Source: Patiria pectinifera (lineage: Eukaryota; Echinodermata; Asteroidea; Valvatida; Asterinidae). From it: 64,000 bases of DNA. The translations under genes were made by a program, and so were the position numbers. The stretch is from NCBI GenBank assembly GCA_029964075.1, contig CM057134.1:18640905-18704904 (forward strand). The letters run 5' to 3'. The notes beneath the pieces are model-generated. The model was not told where the DNA came from. It was given only the letters and a program-made list of their open reading frames with translations, and made no database searches. Below, one piece after another: positions 22,501 to 37,500 of this stretch. How positions within the stretch are numbered: the stretch's first letter is position 1; every line of letters starts with the position of its first letter.

Positions 22501-25500
22501 TAAGCAATGCCCTCGAATGTCTCTCCCAGTGGGCTCCCCCAACTCTCTCATTGTAACTGCTGAGGGGGTACTTGTGCACGGAGTTCGTACCAATGATACA
22601 GAATATTCCTTTTCGTATGGCCAAAAAAAAGTCTCCGGTTTCTGGTCTGTGCGCGCATCGCTGTAGCCATGCGCGTCGGCAAAATTAACAATGTAAGGTG
22701 ATGACTCAAAACAGCCAAACGCACTGGTTTGACTGGAATCCTGCTGCTGCACAATTTTAACATGTTTTTAGACGGGGTAACGATTGTGTGGCCTCTCAGT
22801 GTCGTAATTTTGTAATTGTGCATCTGGAAGCCGCACTGAGGGAGCGATGGTCGTGTATCTGGAACCTTAAAAGCTTTTAATTAGCGCAATATGTAAGGGA
22901 GCAGACTAATGACTAGCCTGGCAGCACATGCCCGATATTGATGTCGCTGTATGGTCTGAGGTTACAGTTTTCTCTGATTTTTGTCTTGACTATCCAAATT
23001 TCCCGAAGAATGTTCGTGTTGGTCGAGATCGTAAATAGGTGCAGAATTCTCAAGCCTTATGGCCTTACTGAGGTCACCTCAAGCTCCACCCTGAAGGATA
23101 TTTTTGAGAGTTTTAAGGGGATCGAAGCGTCATCTGCAACATCAACCAAAATTTGAAGAAAAAAAAGTAGGGAAAACAAAATTGTGTCGCCGCACCACGT
23201 TTTGGGCAAGCTCCATACCAGAAACCGAAGACTTTTTTTGTTCATTCTAACTTGACGATTTAATAATCTTGTCTATTAAAGGGAAAATACAACATTTGCA
23301 AACATCAAAAAATAAAACTACCAAATCATTTTGAAATACCTTGCTGGACTGTTAGTGAATGACAGTGTAAAGCATCCTGTAAAATCATGGCACCTGGTAT
23401 ACTGTCATTTTCAAGCAAAGTGGTATTTTCGTCTCAATTTCCAACGCTGGTCGGCCGACCAGCGTTGGAAAAACAACTGGCTTGTTTTCAAATACTGGCC
23501 CCAATTGACCATCGCACTTGTTTGCAATCAATTACACACCTTTGAACGGGTACAAGCCAGCTAGACTGGTTCCCTGACCTTACAATTCCCCAATGTATGT
23601 ACTGCTCTGTTTATTCTTACATGGAGTCAGGGAGCCAGACTACAGGAAAATGATTATTTTTCTTGGTTTTTATAGCATTTTCTAACCCAAAACCTCAAAA
23701 AAGTCAGTGTAACTATATTTGCTATATATTTCCAACCCCCCAATTCCATCCATTTCTGAAAATTACAGCAAAAGCAAATGATGTATATTCCCTTTAAAGA
23801 AGCACCTGCTTTGCTTTGTTAATACCAACCTCATCCTGAGCTTCTTGTTTCTTCAGGTCCATCATCTCCTGCTTAGAGTCACGTTCCTTGGCAAGCTCGC
23901 TGGGGACACAAACCAGAGAAATTTCATTTTAATTGAGCGGAGGAGGGTTTGAACCTGCAACCTCCGGATTACAGTTCTGGTACTCTACCAACAGCCCTAC
24001 ATGTATGTTGGCAATTCCCCATTTTGTTAATGCCTTTGTTCAAGAGGCACACGTCATGATCAGAAGCCATAAACCTGTATATGCAATGTAGCCAGGGACC
24101 ACACACCTACGCTCTAGCAACATTAGCAATGCTGCAAACCTGAGAAATAGCGAACGGGGATCACTCAGAATCTGACTGCGTGTATTATAATGATTGTTAA
24201 AGAGAATATTCAACATTTGCAAACATCGAAAAACAAAACTAACAAATTTTACGAAATACCTTACTAGGATGTTGGTAAATGACAGTCTAAAGCATCCTGT
24301 AAAATTATGGCACCTGGTGTGAAGTCATTTTCCAAGAAAAGTGGTATTTTGCATAAATTTCCAACGGTGGTCAGCCGACCACCGTTGGAAAAACCTAACT
24401 ATTTTTCAACTACTGCTCCAAATTTACCATTTTTTTCCAGTCCAAATTGTGTTTGCTATTGGTTACATGTTCATGAACGGGTGCAGGCCAGCTAGACTGG
24501 TTCCCTTACCTTACAATTTTCCGGCATCTATGAATTGATCCATTTCATCTTTAGTGGAGTCAGGGAACCAGACTACTTGAACATTTTTGTTTTTCTTGGT
24601 TTTTCCAGCATTTTCAAACACAAAACTTCAAACATGTCAGTGTAACAATACTTGATCTATTATACTAACCCCTCAATTAGTTCATTTCTGAAAATTATGG
24701 CACAAGCCAATGATGTACATTCCCTTTAAGTTGAACAACAAAATTGACTGGAGCGGGGTTTGAACCTGCGACCTCCGGATTGCTGTTCCGGTGCACTACC
24801 AACTGAGCTATCCAGCCCTACGTTCGCAGTTCCCACTTTCTTGTTCAAGGGGCGTAGTAGTAAGAAGTCATTGAATGTGTTGAAGAGCACGGATAGAACA
24901 TTTTAATAAAGGCAATTACTTGTAATTCCAAAGTGAAGAGTGAAGGAGCCTCTTGCAATCGTTGTGTGGACTTAACATGTTTCTGAAAATATGACTGGAA
25001 AAATTACGGCTACTCCCTAGCTAGCTGGTAAACCATTGTCACTCCAAAGTGGGTAGAGGTACATGTAACTTAGGGTAAAGTAGCTTGCCCAGCGACACAA
25101 CACATGGCCAGGAGCTGGAATCGAACCCGGAACCTTTGATTATGAGCCACGATGGTGCTGAGAATATGAGAGAGTAAATACAAGGAATACTCACTCTGTT
25201 TTTCGCTTGTTGAGGAACGGGTCAACCACAAGGACTTTGATGAACCAGTATGCGAGGAGGGGGGCCACGGTGCCGTAGAACAGGGCCTGGGGTGAAAGCT
25301 CGTGGGAGAGGTTGATGGGGAAGAGGAAGGTCTGATTACCTCTTGCTAACCTGAGGAGGATAAATATGATAAAGAATAATGTGCTAAAGGTATAGTCCAT
25401 CATTTGTAATTTGTGCATTTTGTTCGTTTAAAGCAACTCTAAAGAAGGGTGCTTAACAACTAACCTGATGAAGTTTAAGCTCGGCTTCAGCTGTAATATT

Positions 25501-28500
25501 TCGGGAAAAACAACGTTCTAGGATTTCGATTTCAAATCAAAAGTTGCTGAATCATGTTTTGAATTGGGCCTAAATTCAGCGTCCGAGACATGTTCTCACT
25601 GAGCCGATTGCAGCTACCCGATATCGCGCACTGATCCGACGAATGATAGCAACCACGCGCGTGTGCATCGTGTCAACGCCAAGTGCGCGCTTCGCCGAAT
25701 AAAAAAAGAGAACTACTAACGGAAATTTCCAACGGTGCTTCTTCAGACGCAACGTTGGAAAGGCCTTCTTTTGTTGATTTCTTCAAAATGACAGCTAGCC
25801 AGAAAGAATAATTTCACAGGGAGTTTAGTCCCCTTACTATCTTTCAACCAAGTATGTTTTTCAACAATAATTACGCCAGTTACTTTTTGGATAGCTGCAT
25901 ATGATGGACTCTGGCTTTATGCAACGTATCCACCATCATTAGTGCTCAAGGCGCTACATCATTATTACCCTGCTCATTGGGACAATGAAACATTTCAAAG
26001 ACAATCTCAGCTCCCTGGGGAATATACAGCTCGATGCTGCCATTTCGGCGCAAAGCAGCTAAAATCAACCACAATAACCATCTCTGCCCTTACAGGTACC
26101 CAATTTACTCCTGGGTGGGGAGAAGCAATGAGTGGCAAAGTGCCTTGCCCAAGGGCACACGCACCATTGGGCCAATGAAACATTCCAAAGACAATCTCAG
26201 CTCCCTGGGGAGTAGACAGCTCCATGTCACCATTTCGGTGCTACTAACGAACCACAATAACCATCTCTGCCCTCACAGGTACCCATTTACTCCTGGGTGG
26301 GGAGAAGCAATGAGTGACAAAGTGCCTTGACAAAGTGCCTTGCCAAAGGGCGCTCGCACCATTGGGCCAATGAAACATTCCAAAGACAATCTCAGCTCCC
26401 TGGGGAGTATACAGCTCCATGTCAGCATTTCGGTGCTACTAATGAACCACAATAACCATCTCTGCCCTCACAGGTACCCATTTACTCCTGGCTGGAGAGA
26501 AGCAATGAGTGACAAAGTGCCTTGCCCAAGGGCGCACACACCACAACCCCAGGCTGGACTCGAACCCACAACCTGCAAAATGTTAAAATTTTGAATCTGT
26601 AGACGGAAGTTAGGTTGCTCAGTCACTACGCAACCTCTTTTCGCACATTGCAACCTTGTACCCACCTTAGCCTCAGAGTGACCCCAGCAGGGATTCCTAT
26701 GCTGATTTTGGCAGCCGCCCTGCTGTGCCTTGATATTTTCTTGTCGCAGCCGTACTCGAATACTGACCCGAGTAGGCCCACCCTAGAGTATAGAAAGAAA
26801 GGAAAAAAAGAACAAACAAATCATTCTCTTGTTACATTCTCACTGAGAGTCAAGAAATTATTTTCAATATGAAAAAAATACCAAATAAACAACAAAAAGT
26901 AAACTGACAAGGAGCCAATTTCAAAATATTGAAAATTGAGAAACTTGATGTGATCAGCAAAAATTAGTCAGTAACCAGTCAACACCAATGCACATCATGT
27001 GGCCATTTTTGGTTGGTAACCTGTTATTGGTCTTTTCTGCGTTTCAAAGCGCTTTGAAATTGTTGTGTTTAATAATTAGCAGAAAAGTTGAGCGAAACTA
27101 CTGCCAAAATCTTGTGCAAAATTTAACCCTAACCACCCCAACCCTTCAAAATCCATCAGCATGTTTTGTTGGAATCTGTTGGAGTGAGTACTGCACTAGT
27201 AAACTGATTATGCTTTACATGGGATTAAGCATACCACCATAATCAGAGCCCAACAGTTTGGGTGTTGAGTTTACCATATGGTGTTGGATTTTGCAAGAGC
27301 GAGGAAAGTGAAGAGGTAAAGTCTGTCACAAGCCAATATGGCCCATCAGGCTGGCATTTATCTCCGGTTTCAGTCGCATGAAACGACTGAGAATATTTCT
27401 ATTCCCCCTGGATGGGATGCTAGTCCATCGCAGGTTACCCCCCAGCTAATGCTGGTACCTATTTATACTCCTGGGTGGAGAGAGGCAAATGGGAGTGAAG
27501 TGGCTTGCCCAAGGACACAACACATGGCCAGCAGCTGGATTCGAACCCCTGACCCTCTAATCGTGAGTCGAGAACCCTAACCACTAGACCACACTCCCCC
27601 TTAGCGCGATGATGGTTCCTAGTGAATCACTCAAGATTAGGTTAAAGATGCGTGCCCCATGCTCTTTTAAAAAAGGCATTTTTTCTTCTCTTATCAATTT
27701 TTCAATTTGTATAATTTGTTTTAACAAACAAAAACTACTTTTTCCACCAACTTTGGGCGTCGGCCACCCTCTGAAAAGGGGTTTTCATTTTTTTGCACAA
27801 AATCGAACCCACCCTGCGAGAGTTGCAATGATTCAAATTTTGTTAAAGAAATGTGTCAACAACTAATCTTTGATGGATTTTTTTGTTTTTTGTTCAATGT
27901 CTCTTTCAAAATGTGAAACACTTTTATATTGCTACAAAAATAGCAATTGAAAAAAAAAAAATTCATTCTACATTTTGGGTCAAACCGGAACAGGCATGAC
28001 GAGTGCCTCTTTAAGAATTTTTCAGAGTGTTGAAATGCTAATGCTTGTACATGCAAAAGTGCGTTACTGATTTCGTAGGATGCACTTTGTCAAGGTCTTG
28101 GGCCGGACCTTGTGTTGTTTTTGCTCAGCCATGTATAAATATAGGCCTGGATTATACTTCAAATCCTCCGTAGTGCTCCAGGATGTCACTGGCTAAGCCT
28201 CAACATACTGCCAGTCACTGCCGCAGGATTTTGCAGGATTCAGGCAGTGGTCACCCCTCCACGGACCGTATTCAAGAAATAATGGAGGAATTTGCAGGAT
28301 TAAGGCCATATGCTATTTTTCCATGAGGCCAGTTGGAGGATTTTGCAGGATAGAGGCTACATCCTAGCAAAAAGGCCTAGTGAGTTAGGGTTAAAGAGAG
28401 GCGTAATCGTGACTTACTTGGCAGCTAGTGTGATTTTGCCGTCGTGCTCTGGAAACTTCTTGGTGAAGCTTACGCTAACAAACGAATTTGGAATTCCAAG

Positions 28501-31500
28501 CTAGAAAGTAAACAAAAAAACTTGTAAGAAACTGGATGGACATCCTTCTGGAAAAGCATTTTAAAGAGGTTGTGGAATGCTCGAATACATTTCCGTAATT
28601 TTTCGGGTATATGTAGCCTAAGGTGTGATGAAATAAAAACGACTATTGTGTCTGTCATGAAATGAGTGCAAAAGGTACTTTTGAGAGCTGTTTTTCAGGT
28701 CCTGTTTCGACCCGAACGTGCCATTTGTGTAAAAGTCGTCGTTGGGGGCAGCAAACAAAACATAATAAATCGTGACGTAATAAACAGGACTCGTTTATGC
28801 TACGCTGCATCAACATTTGAAATTGTTCCTTTTTCCGGTCAGTAGTTTCGTAAGTTTATGATTCGAGTATCTGTTTGCACTTTTCTTTTCTTTTTATCAA
28901 TATATTTTTTTTGTATGGTGGCAGAACACTATGCCCCAATCTATAACGAATTAGCTCAAGTTGTCTACTGACACTCATTCAAAAGGGCCATGTTTTGTCG
29001 ACCGTAAACTTGAAAATTGGACTCTCCATGGTAAACTCTTGGTGGCGCACTGCATTGTGAATGTTAAGATTTCTCCTACCTGCATTTGGCACATGGTGTG
29101 GGTTGACTGCGTATCCCTGACGACCATGGTTGTCATGGAGGATGCCATCCCCCATCTCCAAGTCATATAACCCATGGTGTGTTTATCCAGCTGCCTCCCA
29201 GCAACTGCACGGAAGAAATAAAAATTGCAGCATTGTACGTTTTCTACATAACCCCCGAGGACCATCACACAAAGGGAGAACAACAGATCCTTTCAGTCCT
29301 CGGGAGTTGGGTCTTTTGTTCAAAACGGTCCTCTGTAGTAGGTTCATGTGCTTAGTCTATGGGAGAGTGTTATATTACAGGGACAAAGGGAAAAACAAAG
29401 CATTGTCCTCGGGAGTATAGTAAAACAAGAGTGTATGCTCATGTTTGTGGGCACAGGATTCATGATAGTGAGGTTGTGGGTTCGAGCCCTGCCATGGCCA
29501 TGTGTGTTGTGCCCTTGAGTAAGGCGCTTTACCTCAATTACTCCCCTAAACCCTGGTGTTAAATGGGTACCGGCATTATTCAATGCTAGGAAGGTAACAG
29601 ACTCGCTGTGGAGGAGGTGTGGCGATCCCCCAACAGCAGCATATGAATCTGGCCGAATCGCTTCGAAAGAGAGATGGGCACTCCGTTCCTGTGAACACAG
29701 GTTCGTCCCCTTTACCTTTTTTTTCTTCATGTTCTTGCATCGGGACTTTGGGCGTGATCCCTGGCTACATGGCATATTGGTTTATGGCTTCTGACTAGCG
29801 CCCCTTGAACAAAGACATTGACAAAATGGGGAACCGCCCACATACATGTTGGGCTGTATGCCGTGCTCATGAAAATTACTTCTATGAAAAGCAGCATCTA
29901 AAATAGGGCTCCCTCAATGACGGCCATCTCTGTAGGAGAACTGCAACTCCGTATTTTACGCAATTAAGCACGCATTGCACAGTGTTGAAAATGTTCCAAA
30001 CACGCGCGCTTGTTGCTCGAAATGCGTTTGAAATATGATGCAGCCGATGCGCGTTATGCAAGTTGACGCTCTAAATGCCGATGCACGTGGATGGTCTGTA
30101 CGAAATGACGTCATTTGAACGAGACCTATTAGTATGTTTTCTCAATATTTTCTTCAGAATGCGTGTTTAACCGTATCAGGGAAAACACAATAGCATGGAA
30201 CGCTGCTACACCGAACACTGCTATACCAAACATTTGGCTATACCGAAAATCATCCTTGGCTCCCGATTTTAATGTACAAAACGTACGAACATTGATGTTG
30301 AAAAAGTCAACAGATTAACAACAAATCTACTATTTGGGCCACTGTTGATTCTTGAACATCAAACCACCCATGGTAACATCGTGTTCGAATGTTGAAGAGC
30401 GATAGATGGCTATTATTTCCCCAAGAAATAGAAGGGAAAACCACACATTGCTAAAGTTTCGTGATGACTCCTCGTGTAGAAATGCCAGTTCACTTTCCGG
30501 TTCGTTAGTGTGACGTCATCTCAATTCAACCATGCGTACTTCACAAGGTGTAGCATAGCACGAATGGAACCGGAAGTGAACGCACCTCGAGCGTTTATCC
30601 AATGGGCGCTGGTAATCAGTGGTGCGTGGGCGTGTTTGACGTTTTTACTAACGAACCGAATTGGTCAAAAGAGGGTACCGGCGGTTCAAAATCGCTATCC
30701 CGAACAATTGTTATTACGAACACTTTCTGTGGATCCGGCGACGTTCGTTATAGCAGCGTTCCACTGTAGCAACATTTAACAAGCGTTGCAAAATACGATA
30801 TTGTGAGGAATAAAAAGATGAAACGAATTGGCATCTCACCTGTGGCTATGCCTGGGGCGATGACCATTCCAGATATTAGCCGAGCAGATCCCGTACAGCT
30901 CACAAAACTGTGAAAGAGAAACGAGACATTATTATTTCATTTGATTTACATCACCCCGACGCAAAATTCCATCTTATGAATAGTTAATGCGGTACCCGCT
31001 GCTATGTACATCAGATTCGAACCAGCCAACCGATCCCGTTAGCTCGGTGGTCGAGTGGTAAGACATCTGCACTAGAAAGCAGGAGGTCGTGGGTTCGAGT
31101 CCCACCCGAGTGATTTTTTCCAACTTTCACTTGGGAGGTAACACACTGAGTATACAGTGTTTATACATCGGTGAAGAGCAAAAACCTTATTTGATTTACA
31201 TCACCCCGATGCAAAATTCCATCTTATGAATAGAGACATTATTTGTTTCATGAAATGTGCCAACCACAAGGCTAAACGCCACTATAGGAGGCAGCAAAAA
31301 TAAAAAAAAGAACGAACAGAACAGAACAGAACAGAACGAACTGGTTATTCTACTTGTCCGGTACCTTCTCTTGTTGATGTTCCTGAAAATCTTCAGAGCT
31401 AGGGTGGGCCCACCGCCTGCTGATGCCTGGAACTAAAATTGAACAAACAAAAAAACAGGTCTAAGTTCAATTAACCTAACTCCCTAACATGATTTACTAG

Positions 31501-34500
31501 GACCATACCCATCCTGGCAAATTCCAACACCATATGGGAAACTGTGCACACACATATTTCTGACTTTGATTCTGGAAGTGTGCCAACCCAATGTAAAAGA
31601 CTGTCAGTTTTTGGTGTACTGTACCCATCCTGACAGATTCCAACAAAACATGCCGTTGGGGTTTGATGGGTCGAGTTCTGTAACGATTAAAGACGTCACC
31701 TATTGTGGAATCCAGTGACAAGAGTTGGAAGCATTCACTGCATTGGTGTCGCGCTCACAGGCATGCTTAAAGACGAAGCACACGCGCATTTTGGTATTCT
31801 TATTGGTCGAAGGAGCCTGGAGTCGCCCTCAGACAGTACCTGAGTAAGTCCTACGCACCGCGTAAGTTACGCGGTATAAGTGAGGTGACAGTGTGAAAAC
31901 GCCTTAGGCCAAAAAAAAAAGTCTTCGGTTTCTGGTATGGAGCTTGGCCCAAAAGTGGTGCGGCGACGCGTTTTTTTTTTTTTTACTTTTTTTTCTTCAA
32001 ATATCGGCTGATGACTGCAAATGGTGCCCGACTAAATTTAGTGCAAAATATATGGGAGCCCAGAGAGGCCACATAAAGCTTATACTCGATCGTAACCCCA
32101 TCTAAACACACGTCAAAATTGTGCAGCAGCAGGATTCCAGTCAAACCAGTGAGTTTTTTTTTTTAAAGTTTGCCGACGCGCATGGCTACGGCGACGCATG
32201 CGCATACCAGAAACCGGAGCCTTTTTTTGGCCTTATGTAATGTTCTACATACCTCCCCCCAAGACTGGTAGGAGAATATGCGCCGATAGGCCACGTTGAA
32301 GTTACCACTGCCGTTACCGTTCTGAGTAGACAGGTTACCAGACAGCACGGCCGTGTCGGTGGGCGTCAACGGAGCGTCGATAGATTGCGTAATGGACATG
32401 TTCTTGACCTCTATAGAAGGGACACCGCTGAAAAATAAAATAAAAAGGAAACTAGAGAACGAGTATCTTTTTTAATAGAACACTGGGCTGTTTTGACTAG
32501 ATAATGAGAAAATAAGACAGGTCTTTAACCCTGCGCGGAGTGACCTGCGTAAAAAAACTTGAGGGCCAATGACATTCACCTTCCATCTAATCCTCATTCA
32601 ATCAATGCCAAATCAGCTGGTTCAATGAACTTTGCAGCCAGGGTTTCACCCGAGTGGTGTCAACAACCTTGGGACCAGGCCTCCTGCCAAGTCTCATTGA
32701 AACATATACAAACACCTGTAACTTGACACAGCCATCTCCCTTCATAGCCGCAAACCGCAGCCACCAGTCAATTATCTTTTAAGTGCCCTGTCTGGCAAAT
32801 GCCTGGACACTGTCTGGCACGTGGCTTTTTGTTGTTTTGACATGGATTGGTTCTTGCGTAGTGGGGGAAGTACCTGCGTCCCAAAGGTACGCAGTTGGCG
32901 ACTTCGGATAAAAATTTCTTGTGAACGCTGCGCAGGGTTAATAGTGTTTTGTGAAATTGGCCCCAGGCCCATGTTCTGACGTACCTAAACTCCATGTCGT
33001 ATTCTTCGTAAACGTCAAAGAGATCTGTGGCGTCAATTCCAACAGTGATTGCTCCCTGATATGAAAAAGATTGATACATATGACAATATCTACATAAAAT
33101 CATCAATTTAATAATATCGATTCTCAAGGAAGACACTCATAGAGAAGACATCTAGAAGACAATGCCTCATCTTTTGTTATAGAAACTAGGACAGGATAAC
33201 ACGCGTGGCACTTTCGTGGATATGTGCACTAAATCAATCTTATTTTTATCAACCCTAATTGGCAAAGAAATTTTTTGCAGGAATCTTCCCAAATTCTCCA
33301 AGTTGATTGACAAGAAACTTTACTCTCCATGGAAAACCAAACCCATTTTATTATACGTGTAAAGGTACCATTAAGGAGACACGTTATCGTCATTTTTTCG
33401 CACGATTGGAGACATCGGTCATTAGGGAGACATTTTCTTGTCTCCCTAATGTCACAGCCCCCCTTTAGAGGCAAAATTGTATTGTCGCAATTAGATTACA
33501 TTTGTTGCTCGTAGTCTAATTAGTAAACATACAGAAATTCATGGAAAAAGGACAAGGGAATATTGGTTAGGGCACATTTAAGTTTGAAAAATTGTGTGCA
33601 CAAGTCTATGGGGATGTCTCCCAAATGTCAAATCCCAGGTAATTGTTATTATAATTATTATTATTACATGCCAGGTTAATCTAGTATAAAGCAGTTTGCA
33701 GTAGTTTTATTTTTTTAAATCCTGTAAAAAAATTCTCCAAAAAAACTTAGGTCTTTAAAGGATCTGGGATTCATTGGTTGAAACTTACCCTTGGGTTGGT
33801 GCTCTGTTGCAGACGTCGTTCCTCCTTTTCCTTCGCTAGTCTCTCATACTCCTCGTGGATTTCTTGGGGCGTCCTCCGTCTGGGTACGATGTCCCACTCC
33901 GCCTCCAGACCCGTCTCCCCGTACACGTCATAGATAGCTCTTTTACTCGGGTCGTTTAGGACTGCAGAAAGAAAAAATGAAACGGGGAATCTTGGAAACG
34001 CGATAAGCAGTTAAACAATACCGCCCTCTTTGATGCGTATACATGTATGAGTTGGCCGACATTATATAAGGTATTAAATTACCACCGCCGTTCAAGGAGC
34101 ATGTGTGGCCGAGTGGATAGTATCGAATACTAAATTATTCGAAAAGGAACAGCCCCACTCCCAGTAACAGTTTTCATTGTGAAATGTGTGTTCTTTTCAG
34201 AACGTTACTAGAAATACAAATACAGGTTGAGTCAAAAAAAGCCAGAACCCAAACCCCCAAAAATATATTTCATATTTTAAAAAAATATGTAGCACCAAAC
34301 ATAGTAATGACTGGAAAGCAAATTTCATAAGCTACTTTTAGATGAAAAATTACTGAAATTGCTCAATCCGTTCAAAGAATATCACCATTTAAATGCAATG
34401 ACCCTAAAACCTCTTTCGTCCAAAAAAAAAGCAGTTTAGTCTGTATTCTGACTGTTTGGAACAACAAAGAAAATGACAGAGAATACGTGTTTCAACAACT

Positions 34501-37500
34501 GTCAACAACTGTTGTACACAATATCTTTATTAATAACCCTGGTTAGGCAAACAATGTGATATGTACAAACCACTTTCTTTAAAAGACAAGCCTTCAAATG
34601 GACTTTGTTGAATATTTTTTACTTTTAAACTGAGGTTTAATCACTGGTGATGTTTGAAGACAATTGTGACGATGATTCTTGAAGTTGCAATTTTGGACGA
34701 AAGAGGTTTTAGAGTCATTGTGTTTAAGTGGTGATAATCTTTGAACGGATCGAGCAATTTCAGTCATTTTTTTCATCTAAAAGTAGGTTATGAAATTGGC
34801 TTTCCAGTCATTATTATGTTTGGTGCTACATGTACATATTTTTTTTAAATATGAAATATAATTTTGGGGGTTGGGGTTCTGCTTTTTTTGACTCACCCCT
34901 GTATTCATAGTAAAATTCCTCCTCTTTAAGTTAAAACCAAATATGTTCACACAGATTCAACTTAAAGGGAAATAAATCATGGCTTTGAAACAGGACTGAG
35001 CCCAACAGTTGCGGATCACTTTCGTCAGTTCAGGATCATGCACGCTGCGCTACCTGGTGCATGTACAAATTCATCATTCACGGCGTGCTCAGCGCGCGCG
35101 TCGTGTGCCACGCCTTCATCATAAAACTGCACAGAAAACTGCATCGCGTGCAAGGGTGATCCGCAACTGTCTCACATGGGGATAAAAATCTTTCAGCGAA
35201 CAGCAATTCAGTTTAATTCAATGCCAAAATCATTATCACTCAGTGATGCTTAAGATTATGTCCTTGCAAAAAAACCCCCAAATATAATGGGAAAAAAGGA
35301 TAAATAATGGCTACGTTCCACTGGAAACCAGATTTTCGCCTTTATGCGTTTCCTTTCACCGGTCAGTCACAAAACACGTGGATATTTGGCCAAACTGGAT
35401 TGTAGGTAATCTTTAAGCGATTTACAAAATTTCTTTTCCCCCAACATATAGTCGGCAAAGCATCCCCAGGGAAACATCACACCAACTTAGAGAGAAGACA
35501 ATGAGAAGAAAGTACAGTCTTAGAGGTGGGAGGAAATGCCCAGAAGATATTTTGGGGAAAAACCCACGGAATCAGGTAGGGGCTGAAAACCCAATCCACA
35601 TGTTGGCCCAGGCGGGATTCGAACCCGGGTCACAGCGGTGGAAGGCGAGGAAAGTACCGCTACCCCAACCCGACTCAGAATGCACAGTGATAATCAAACA
35701 CAAGAAATACGTTTATTTATGTATTTTCATCCCCACGAGACATGCGCAGAAAAAAATGTTGTAACCCGACGCCAAAGGTTGGATCATTTTTTTCCCCTGT
35801 GCCAGTGTTCTCCAACTTTAAAAATTAAAGGTTGGTGCGCCGTCAAAGAGTAGAGTGCTATAACTATATCAGGAGCGCTATTTGCAGTCATACATTTCTT
35901 TATGCTAGGGGGTGCTATTTGCAGATGAACATGTACATTATGTACGGATAACAGCTTTTAGGCCATTTCTAACACAGTAACACTAACAACTAAGTACAAT
36001 ACTGGCTCAGCAGCATCTTTTTTTAACACATCAGTGACCAGGGACTCTGAGGCAGTTTGGCCCTGAGACTTTTGACCTGATCGATTGCTACAATGGGCAG
36101 GCTTGTCAGTTTGACAAGTGTTGCATGTTACTGCTTTTGGCAGAGTTTCTGGCCAAAGTATACCCTGGAGGGTAAGGCCAAAAAAAAAAAATATTCGGTC
36201 TCTGGTCAGACCAAAGTTCCGGATTTGACGCGGCCACGCGGCTTTTTTTTTTTTTTTCCCTTTTTTTTTCTTTTTCTTCAGCTTGGATTGTACAGACAAG
36301 GTGGGTACTATTTTGCTTTTTTGGTGTCCTCGTGTACATTGGTGGCCTCCATAATTTGCCTTGGTGCTTTCGATCATTTGCCTTGGTGCAATTTCCCATT
36401 CCTTGGTGCTCTTTGGTACAAAAAATTGAGGAGGTGCGGAAATAGAGGGCGCTGTTGGAGTTACCGCGGAACATTTTGAAAAAAAAAAAAAGATCGACGC
36501 GCACGCTTAAAATCGACGCGCGCGCTGACCAGAGACCGACTTATTTTTTTTTTTGGCCTAAGGGAAGTGGTACTTGTTTTTCTTTTTAATTTTTTCTTCC
36601 TTTTTTTACAGCATGGCGGGGAACTTTTTAAGCTTGGCGGCAGCTTTTGAAGCTTGGCGGGTGCCTCAGAAGTCTTGGCAGGGCACCAGGTTATTTTTAC
36701 AGGTTGGAGAATGTGCACCTACCTTGATAAGCTTTCTGTACTTTATTGAAGACGGCCTCGGCAGCTGTTTTGTCCTTCTCATCTCGGTGTTTGTCGGGGT
36801 GATACAGAACGCACATGCGTCGATACGCAGCCCGTAGTTCATCACTGCTAGCCTAAAACAAATTACAGTATACAGTGAAGAGACATAGAAAATTGTTACC
36901 ATTTAGATCATCATTATCACGACCAGAAGTTAAAGTCTTCACCATGTTCACGAAGTATAGGGCCTAGCTAGTTCAGACTTCAGTAGATGAAGCCGCCCCA
37001 GAAAGAATGTTGCAACCTGACGCTTTTTTTTCTTTCTTCATATATCATCTCAATGAAGGTCAGTCATTGCAAAAATGGTGATAAGGGAGTAGCTAAAGAA
37101 TGCAGGGCCACGCCGGAAAAGGTTGGTTTTCCTTTTTTTTTGTAGTTGGATGCGATGTGAGGAGTGGGTCGTCGAGCAGAATGGCACTCTTTTGAGAATA
37201 AAGCAATGATGAGACTTCTCTTATGCGTACGCGGGTACAGTATGAACGTAAAAAAAAATAGAGGGCGGTATAAAGAGTGAATGGGCATGAAGTAAATTGT
37301 GATCAATAGAGGGCGCTATAGAGAGTGAATTATTGACAAGTACGTAGTATATATACCGAGTGAGACGGCTTGGGATGTTGGATGCGTGGATGCGCGGTGG
37401 ATGAGCATGAAGTCATCAATAGAGGGCGCTTTATTTACCCCAGGACCCTCTACTGTATCTAAAACCAACCCCAACCTACACACTCATTTCGTCTTGGATG

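Noticed and set aside
24746-24817. Functional tRNA gene on the minus strand
   Set aside because: C instead of U at position 33, mismatched acceptor stem, and a decayed sister copy at 23933-24000 point to a repeat.
29344-29775. 143-residue minus-strand open frame
   Set aside because: Spans a GAGGACA element and a SINE; it is repeat-derived.
31036-31112. Functional tRNA gene (anticodon loop CTAGAAA)
   Set aside because: Acceptor stem mismatches and no long variable arm as expected for serine; more consistent with a SINE head.
35958-36504. Open frames of 132-139 residues on both strands
   Set aside because: They follow the poly-A/T Harbinger-like MITE; lysine or phenylalanine runs come from the A/T tracts.
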